From: an archaeon
Lineage (GTDB): Archaea; B1Sed10-29; JAJSAI01
Direction of reading: 5' to 3'
DNA: 10,812 nucleotides
NCBI GenBank assembly: GCA_024274695.1
Contig: JAJSAI010000008.1
Coordinates: forward strand, 1 to 10,812
The notes beneath the pieces were generated by a model. The model was not told where the DNA came from. It saw nothing but the letters and a program-made list of their open reading frames with translations, and did no database searches. The position numbers and the translations under genes were made by a program. Below are positions 6,397 through 10,812 of this stretch, in pieces. Each line of letters starts with the position of its first letter. Position 1 is the first letter of the stretch.

Positions 6397-7228
6397 CAAG
6401 CTCGCGATAGGAGTAGCCCTCGCGGGCACCGGCATCACGGCATGGCAGGACTACAGGACAGGGTACTTGTCCGACAAGATAACCGTGCCAATGATCGGCG
6501 CAGGAGTCCTGCTCGCTCCCTTCATTTTCCCTGACCCAGTGCTGGCGTACGTTACCGCTCTAGGAGTCTTCCTGCTGGGCTTTGCCGGGTACGCCTTCGG
6601 ACAGATCGGCGGCGGGGACGTTCTCCTGTTCACGGCCCTTGCGCTGCTCGTGCCAGGTTCTCTGGCCAACGCGCCCTCGCCCCCATACCCTCCAGTGGTT
6701 TCAGTCTTCCTGATCGCAGGCCTCATAGGCCCCCTGTTCTTCACTCCCCTGAAAACACACTATCGCCTGTACAAGAAAAGAAACGAGATCAAGGACTACT
6801 GGAAGAAGCTGGCCAAGGGTATCCTGCTCGGGTCCATGACCTTCCCCCTGTTCGTGCTATACAGTCAAGTTTCCCCGAGGATATGGCTCCTGGCACCTTT
6901 TTTCGTCCTAGGGTTCTCAATATCCTTTTTCAAGCTTGACGTGCTCAGGCTGTTCTGCCTCAAGGCCAAGAGGGTCAGCGAGGTTGACGAGGAGGAGATA
7001 ATAGCGACAGAGTTCATCCCCGAGCACGTGAGGAAAAAGCTTGGCATAAAACGGAGGACGCTGATAGGCAAGGAGCTCGAGAGAATGAAAGAAAAGGCCT
7101 CGGAAGAGGGAGTGGAAGAAATTCCGGTGTACGAGAACGTTCCAGTGTTCGTGCCGTCAATACTCGCGGCCCTTGTTCTGTACCTTGTTTTCGGGGACGT
7201 GTTCTTCCTGGCAGTATCCCCTGTCTAG
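6389..7228 (+). CDS. Type IV prepilin / preflagellin peptidase (A24 family aspartic protease)
   Basis: This 279-residue polytopic membrane protein matches A24 peptidases, which cleave the short class III signal peptides of archaeal pilins and archaellins on the cytoplasmic side. Both catalytic aspartates are present: D21 in WQDYRTGYLSDK and D77 in the GGGD motif (74-77). Hydrophobic segments lie near 4-19, 33-49, 52-70, 78-90, 102-120, 145-160, 166-182 and 253-277. A charged stretch at about 183-250 before the last segment is longer than a simple loop and makes the protein bigger than a typical FlaK or PibD (about 230-250). I start at ATG 6389 because of the GAGGTGAT site; a TTG at 6380 would add three residues. 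It overlaps pus10 by 8 nt. No pilin or archaellin gene is in the window. Confidence 0.85.
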   Translation: MLDKLAIGVALAGTGITAWQDYRTGYLSDKITVPMIGAGVLLAPFIFPDPVLAYVTALGVFLLGFAGYAFGQIGGGDVLLFTALALLVPGSLANAPSPPYPPVVSVFLIAGLIGPLFFTPLKTHYRLYKKRNEIKDYWKKLAKGILLGSMTFPLFVLYSQVSPRIWLLAPFFVLGFSISFFKLDVLRLFCLKAKRVSEVDEEEIIATEFIPEHVRKKLGIKRRTLIGKELERMKEKASEEGVEEIPVYENVPVFVPSILAALVLYLVFGDVFFLAVSPV

Positions 7229-7233
7229 TCCCT

Positions 7234-8421
7234 TCACGTGATGGCCACCGCCACTGTTACCGGGACCAGCATGACAGGAAGGTACCTGAGGTTCTCCCTG
7301 ACTATCCTCCCGGCCCCAAGAATCCAGAGTATGAGCAGGCTGGCGGCCGCGCTGGTGGTGCTGGCCACGGTCACAGCAACAAGCGCGGTGTCCTCGGGAA
7401 TTCCCGCGGACAGGACTGAGACCGTTGCCGCGGCCCCGTTGCCCAGTCCTCCGAGCGCGGACGCTATGAGCACTCCTCCGCTAGTGTACTTCAGCAGGGA
7501 CAAGAGGGTCAGCACAACGAATATCATGACACCTATCTTCACAGCCTCTTTCACGTTGAAAGGAGAGTTCACCTTAACGCTCAGCCGCTTCTTTTTCTTG
7601 GGCAATGACGCCTTGTACACTGCCCAGAAGCATGCTCCGGATACAAGGATTACTACAACGCTTTTCGGGAGCAGGCTGGGCATGAAAAAGCTGGCGAGAA
7701 GCAGGTTCCTGGCAAAGGGCCCGAACAAGAGCAGGTGAAACAAGGCCCTCAGTAGCGGGAGGTTGCGCTTGTCCTGGGAGTATAGTTCTCCCAGCATCGC
7801 CGCCCCGGGAGTCGAGTCCGTCAAGAGCACGACCAGGGGAAGCTCCTTCTGGGCTGACATGAACCTCGCTCCAGCGTACGCCGCGAAGTTTAGTCCCGCT
7901 AGGATTATCACCAGCGCCCACAACGACTTCAGGCTTATCACGAGCCCGTAGAACACAACGTGCTCCGGCATCAGCGGGTACACGAGGCCGAGGATTATCA
8001 TCAGCTCGATGAAGTCCTGCACCTCTGCCTCGGTCAAGTGCTCAACGAACCTGTGCACCTTCCTGCCCAGGTAGAGTATGGTGGTTATTATCACGGACAG
8101 GTAAACGGCCTCCCGCACGAAGCCTTTTCCCGCGATCACTCCTATAAGGAAAACGAGTATTACCGAAAGGCTTGTGGTGAACCCTATCCTGGGCTTCCTG
8201 GTCCGGTAGAGGTACAGGAGGAGCGCGAAAGCGCACGAGGCCCCAAAGCCTATGTCCAACAGGAGAGGGTTTTCCGGGAACGAGGAGGACACGTACCCTA
8301 AGAGGCTCATGAGAGAGAACGTTCTCATGCCCACCCTGTGCTGTTTCTTGGTATGCTCTCTCTCAAGGCCTATCAGGGCTCCCGCGAGCAGGCTTACCAG
8401 GATTCCTTCCAGGGAAAACAT
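7234..8421 (-). CDS. MgtC/SapB- and DUF4010-type integral membrane protein
   Basis: This 395-residue protein is very hydrophobic, with about ten or more predicted membrane segments. Residues 1-120 carry the MgtC/SapB signature GALIGLEREH (14-23) followed by RVGMRTFSLMSLLG. Residues about 130-395 resemble DUF4010: AEVQDFIELMIILGLVYPLMP (132-152), NSPFNVKEAVKIG (285-297), and GGLGNGAAATVSVLSAG (324-340). Two-part proteins of this kind are common in bacteria and archaea but their substrate is not established; MgtC itself is linked to magnesium stress and ATP synthase control. A basic patch, PKKKKRL (274-280), lies in a loop. The ATG follows the GGGP synthase stop with no gap, so it is the last gene of the egsA operon and is probably translationally coupled. 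Its stop is 5 bp from the convergent prepilin peptidase gene. Confidence 0.82.
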   Translation of the reverse strand: MFSLEGILVSLLAGALIGLEREHTKKQHRVGMRTFSLMSLLGYVSSSFPENPLLLDIGFGASCAFALLLYLYRTRKPRIGFTTSLSVILVFLIGVIAGKGFVREAVYLSVIITTILYLGRKVHRFVEHLTEAEVQDFIELMIILGLVYPLMPEHVVFYGLVISLKSLWALVIILAGLNFAAYAGARFMSAQKELPLVVLLTDSTPGAAMLGELYSQDKRNLPLLRALFHLLLFGPFARNLLLASFFMPSLLPKSVVVILVSGACFWAVYKASLPKKKKRLSVKVNSPFNVKEAVKIGVMIFVVLTLLSLLKYTSGGVLIASALGGLGNGAAATVSVLSAGIPEDTALVAVTVASTTSAAASLLILWILGAGRIVRENLRYLPVMLVPVTVAVAIT

Positions 8422-9174
8422 TCAACCACGCATGGCCTTTATTATGCTTTTCACGGTCTTCTCAGGGTCCTTGGATTTCTCGACAGCGGTCCCAGTGACG
8501 ATGAAGCTCGCTCCCGCCTTTACCTTCCTTCCAGCCTCTTCAGGAGTTGTTATCCCGCCGCCGACGATCACGGGTATGTCAACTATCCTGCTCACGAACC
8601 TTATCATCTCCTCGGGCACGCTCTGCCTCGCCCCACTTCCTCCTTCCAGGTACACTAGTTTCATTCCAAGGTACTGTGCGGCCAGCGCGAACGCGGCGGC
8701 TATCTTAGGCTTTTCCCTGGGAATGGGGTTGACGTCCCCGTAGAACTCCACAGAGGTCCTCTTGTCAGACTCTATGACAAGGTAAGACATTGGGATGGGT
8801 TCTATTCCCATCTGCTTGACCGTGAATGCCGCGAAGGTCTGGGCGAGGGAGAGCCAGTACCTTGACCTGGAGTTCATCAGGCTCATGAAGAATATGGCGT
8901 CAGCCTCAGGGGTCACGTCGTTGACGTTCCCGGGGAACAGGATAAGTGGAACGCTCGTCTCTTCTTTTATTCTCTTGGCGGTCTCGTCCATCTTGCTCCT
9001 GTCCCCTCCGGAGCCTCCCAGCATTATCGCGTCAGTCCCCCCTGCTTCTGCCCCGGCCGCTATCCCAGCAAGTTTTTCCGGGGGCCCGAAGTCAGGGTCT
9101 ATCAGGGTCATGTGCCCGCAGCCCTTCTCCTGCAGCACGCTCATCAGGTAGTCGTAAACTTTTCCTTTACTCAT
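8422..9174 (-). CDS. Geranylgeranylglyceryl phosphate synthase (GGGP synthase)
   Basis: This 250-residue TIM-barrel protein joins geranylgeranyl diphosphate to sn-glycerol-1-phosphate, the first ether bond of archaeal membrane lipids. Family motifs in order are HMTLIDPD (21-28, with the Mg-binding Asp at 27), GTDAIMLGGSGG (46-57), LILFPGN (77-83), AIFFMSLMNS (93-102), YLVIESDKRT (131-140), YLEGGSGA (175-182), PVIVGGGI (201-208) and TGTAVE (227-232). The last ones form the phosphate-binding cup. The sequence looks like the group II branch, though I could not align it. The ATG overlaps the egsA stop by 4 nt (ATGA), and a GGAGTGAT ribosome binding site at 9181-9188 (minus strand) precedes it by six bases. 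The preceding gene makes its glycerol phosphate substrate. Confidence 0.95.
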   Translation of the reverse strand: MSKGKVYDYLMSVLQEKGCGHMTLIDPDFGPPEKLAGIAAGAEAGGTDAIMLGGSGGDRSKMDETAKRIKEETSVPLILFPGNVNDVTPEADAIFFMSLMNSRSRYWLSLAQTFAAFTVKQMGIEPIPMSYLVIESDKRTSVEFYGDVNPIPREKPKIAAAFALAAQYLGMKLVYLEGGSGARQSVPEEMIRFVSRIVDIPVIVGGGITTPEEAGRKVKAGASFIVTGTAVEKSKDPEKTVKSIIKAMRG

Positions 9175-10184
9175 CCTCTGATCACTCCCGTGTCCTTCAG
9201 TGCTTTTTCCGCGATCTTGCGGTTCAGGTTAACATGCTCTATTATCGTGTACCTCTCGGGCCTTATTTTTTTGGCCAGCAGCATTGCTTTTATCATCTTC
9301 TTGTCGCTTACTCCCAGTTCCTCTGCTGTGGTCGGGCAGCCGGCGATGCTAAGGGCGTTCTTTATCTTCCTCCAGTTCTCTCCCTGCAGGTACGACATTA
9401 CTATTGCTCCAACTCCCACCTGCTCGCCGTGCAGGGCAGGGCTCCCGAGCCTGTCCAGAGCGTGAGACAGCTTGTGCTCTGACCCGCTCGCGGGCCTGCT
9501 GCTTCCCGCGATGCCCATCGCGGCGCCGCTGGATATCAGCGCCTCGATCAGTACTGCCAGGCCCTTTTCTGTCTTGTGCTTTATCTCCATCACGTTGTTC
9601 ATGACCACCTTCGCTGTCATGAGCGAGAGGTATCCGGCGTAGTCTCCCATGTACTCTCCTTTTATTATGGCCCCAAGCTGCCAGTCCTTCACGGCAGAAT
9701 ACTTTCCTATCACGTCCCCGACTCCCGCGAGAACAAACCTTTTCGGGGACTTTCTTATAATGCTCAGGTCAACCAGCACCCCGACAGGAGGCCTGGTCAT
9801 GACCGAGCCCACGCCGTTCTTTGTCTTCACTGACGCGACAGGAGACGCTATCCCGTCGTGAGCGCAGTTCGTGGGCACGCTCACAACATCCTTTTTCAGG
9901 TCCTTCGCAATTATCTTGGCGGTGTCTATCACGCTCCCTCCGCCCACCGCGAATATCCTGTCAGCCCTTGACTCCAGCACCATTTTTTTCAAGGCCCTCA
10001 GGCTCTGGCCCTCCTTCACTATCTGGTCGCATCCCAGTATTCCAGCCACCCTGTTCCCAGCAAGTTTTGCTGTCGTAGGCCCTGTCAGGACCACGGGGTT
10101 GCTGTCGTCAACGAACTCTTCTGCTTTGGCAAGGACTCCAGAGCCTATCAGCACCTTTTCGGGAAGTTCTATTCTTTTTATCAT
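9171..10184 (-). CDS. egsA: sn-Glycerol-1-phosphate dehydrogenase (NAD(P)-dependent)
   Basis: This 337-residue enzyme reduces dihydroxyacetone phosphate to sn-glycerol-1-phosphate, setting the archaeal stereochemistry of membrane lipids. It belongs to the zinc-dependent iron-alcohol-dehydrogenase-like group. The nucleotide-binding motif is GGGSVIDTAK (81-90), followed by VPTNCAHDGIASPVAS (103-118). Probable zinc ligands are D157 in AGVGDVIGK, H237 in GSEHKLSHALD and H252 in LHGEQVGVG, all present. Length is normal for the family (about 335-350). The ATG at 10184 follows a TATA-like box by 31 nt, suggesting a leaderless or very short 5' end. It leads an operon with GGGP synthase, which uses its product, and the MgtC/DUF4010 membrane protein. 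Confidence 0.96.
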   Translation of the reverse strand: MIKRIELPEKVLIGSGVLAKAEEFVDDSNPVVLTGPTTAKLAGNRVAGILGCDQIVKEGQSLRALKKMVLESRADRIFAVGGGSVIDTAKIIAKDLKKDVVSVPTNCAHDGIASPVASVKTKNGVGSVMTRPPVGVLVDLSIIRKSPKRFVLAGVGDVIGKYSAVKDWQLGAIIKGEYMGDYAGYLSLMTAKVVMNNVMEIKHKTEKGLAVLIEALISSGAAMGIAGSSRPASGSEHKLSHALDRLGSPALHGEQVGVGAIVMSYLQGENWRKIKNALSIAGCPTTAEELGVSDKKMIKAMLLAKKIRPERYTIIEHVNLNRKIAEKALKDTGVIRG

Positions 10185-10207
10185 GATCTCACTCTCTCCC
10201 GCGGGTA

Positions 10208-10215
10208 ATATAAAA
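10208..10215 (-). promoter_or_regulatory. Predicted TATA box for the egsA operon
   Basis: On the minus strand the 70-bp gap between the metallo-beta-lactamase-fold gene and egsA holds TTTTATAT, starting 31 nt before the egsA ATG. The spacing matches the two other predicted promoters in the window. The rest of the gap shows no clear stem-loop or T-run terminator on this strand. Confidence 0.6.
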
Positions 10216-10254
10216 GTGAGCCATGCCCGGCGATCAACGTTTTTTCCAGCCCGC

Positions 10255-10812
10255 TTATTTTCCGCTCACTCCAGGGGCCAGCACGTTCACGAGGTCAAGG
10301 GCCTGCAGCAGGTGCTCCTTGAACCCCGGCGGCCCGTGCCCGGGAAGGAACACGTCAACGTCAAGCGCGCACAGTTTCTCCAGGCTCTTCCTGAGGAGCC
10401 TCACGTTGCCCCCGGGCAGGTCAGTCCGGCCCACGCCCTCCTTGAACGCCACGTCCCCGCACACGAGCAGTTTCAGGTCAGGCTCGTACAAGCTTATGCC
10501 TCCCGGAGCATGCCCCGGAGTTTCTATTACCCTGAACCGCGTCTCCCCGAAGGAGAGCACATCCCCCTCCTTCAGGGGTACGACCCTGCGCTTGGCAAGC
10601 TTTACTCCGAAGAGTCCTGAGACAGTGTACTTCGGGTCACCAGCGTAAACGTAGTCCGCAGCGTCCCTTCCAGCGTAAACTCTTGCCCTCGGGAACATTG
10701 AGTTGCCCCCGCAGTGGTCGGCGTGGGGTTCTGTGTTCACCACCACCGAAACATCCTCGGGGCCAACGCCCCTCTTTTTCAGGACCCCGAGCAGGTAGTA
10801 GTTGTCCGGCAG
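10255..10812 (-). CDS. Metallo-beta-lactamase-fold hydrolase, 5' end cut by the window
   Basis: The frame is open from the right edge to a TAA at 10255-10257, giving 185 visible residues; the N-terminus lies outside. GTG at 10746 is not the real start, because 22 native-looking codons (LPDNYYLLGVLKKRG and on) continue to the edge. Metal-binding motifs are NTEPHADHCGGN (codons at 10737-10702), TPGHAPGG, LLVCGDVAF and FLPGHGP. These correspond to motifs 2 to 5 of the glyoxalase II-like fold that binds one or two zinc or iron ions. In the first motif a Glu (10729-10731) stands where the usual HxHxDH has its first His. The substrate cannot be told. It is in the same orientation as egsA but separated by a 70-bp gap with a promoter, so probably a separate unit. 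Confidence 0.85.
   Translation of the reverse strand: MPDNYYLLGVLKKRGVGPEDVSVVVNTEPHADHCGGNSMFPRARVYAGRDAADYVYAGDPKYTVSGLFGVKLAKRRVVPLKEGDVLSFGETRFRVIETPGHAPGGISLYEPDLKLLVCGDVAFKEGVGRTDLPGGNVRLLRKSLEKLCALDVDVFLPGHGPPGFKEHLLQALDLVNVLAPGVSGK

Noticed and set aside
10223-10648. A 141-codon plus-strand frame opposite the metallo-beta-lactamase-fold gene
   Set aside because: It has low-complexity Ser/Pro/Arg content and no motif, and the minus strand carries clear metal-binding motifs.
1-10812. CRISPR arrays, tRNA or rRNA genes, insertion sequences, defence islands
   Set aside because: I saw no spaced repeats, tRNA-like cloverleaf, inverted-repeat-flanked transposase or defence gene. Nearly all bases lie in housekeeping-type genes.

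Overview
This window is a gene-dense piece of an archaeal chromosome. It carries aIF6, an archaeal prefoldin subunit, archaeal SRP54 and FtsY, Pus10 with TrmY, and the two committed enzymes of archaeal (sn-glycerol-1-phosphate) lipid synthesis. Internal genes of the gene clusters overlap or nearly touch, and several have GGTGA-type ribosome binding sites. The genes are rich in ATA (Ile) and AGG/AGA (Arg) codons. Having its own G1P dehydrogenase and GGGP synthase means the organism can probably make its own lipid backbone. Compact genes, a short prefoldin and variant SRP G motifs would suit a DPANN-like or other uncultivated lineage, but that placement is a guess.

Layout on the plus strand. 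Positions 8-3455 hold aIF6, prefoldin alpha, ftsY and srp54, a translation and protein-targeting operon with abutting or overlapping genes. Positions 3509-4600 hold an unrecognised gene cut into three open frames. Read across two compensating frameshifts, it gives a roughly 363-residue protein with charged helical arms around an HEAQH metallopeptidase-like core. Positions 4643-7228 hold a trmY-pus10-prepilin peptidase operon. Pus10 makes pseudouridine at tRNA position 54 (and 55), and TrmY methylates pseudouridine 54, so the two overlapping genes encode consecutive steps of T-loop modification.

Layout on the minus strand. Reading from right to left there is the 3' part of a metallo-beta-lactamase-fold hydrolase (runs off the right edge), then egsA (G1P dehydrogenase), the GGGP synthase gene, and an MgtC/DUF4010-type membrane protein. 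egsA and the GGGP synthase gene overlap by 4 nt, and the membrane protein starts on the base after the synthase stop. This strand meets the plus-strand operon tail to tail with only 5 bp between stops.

Three cluster-leading genes (the split gene at 3509, trmY at 4643, egsA at 10184) have a TTTTATA-type box starting 31-33 nt before the start codon and little or no Shine-Dalgarno sequence, which predicts leaderless or nearly leaderless transcripts. I saw no tRNA or rRNA gene, CRISPR array, insertion sequence or long repeat. The longest gap between genes is 70 bp, so there is no gene-free stretch over 300 bases.
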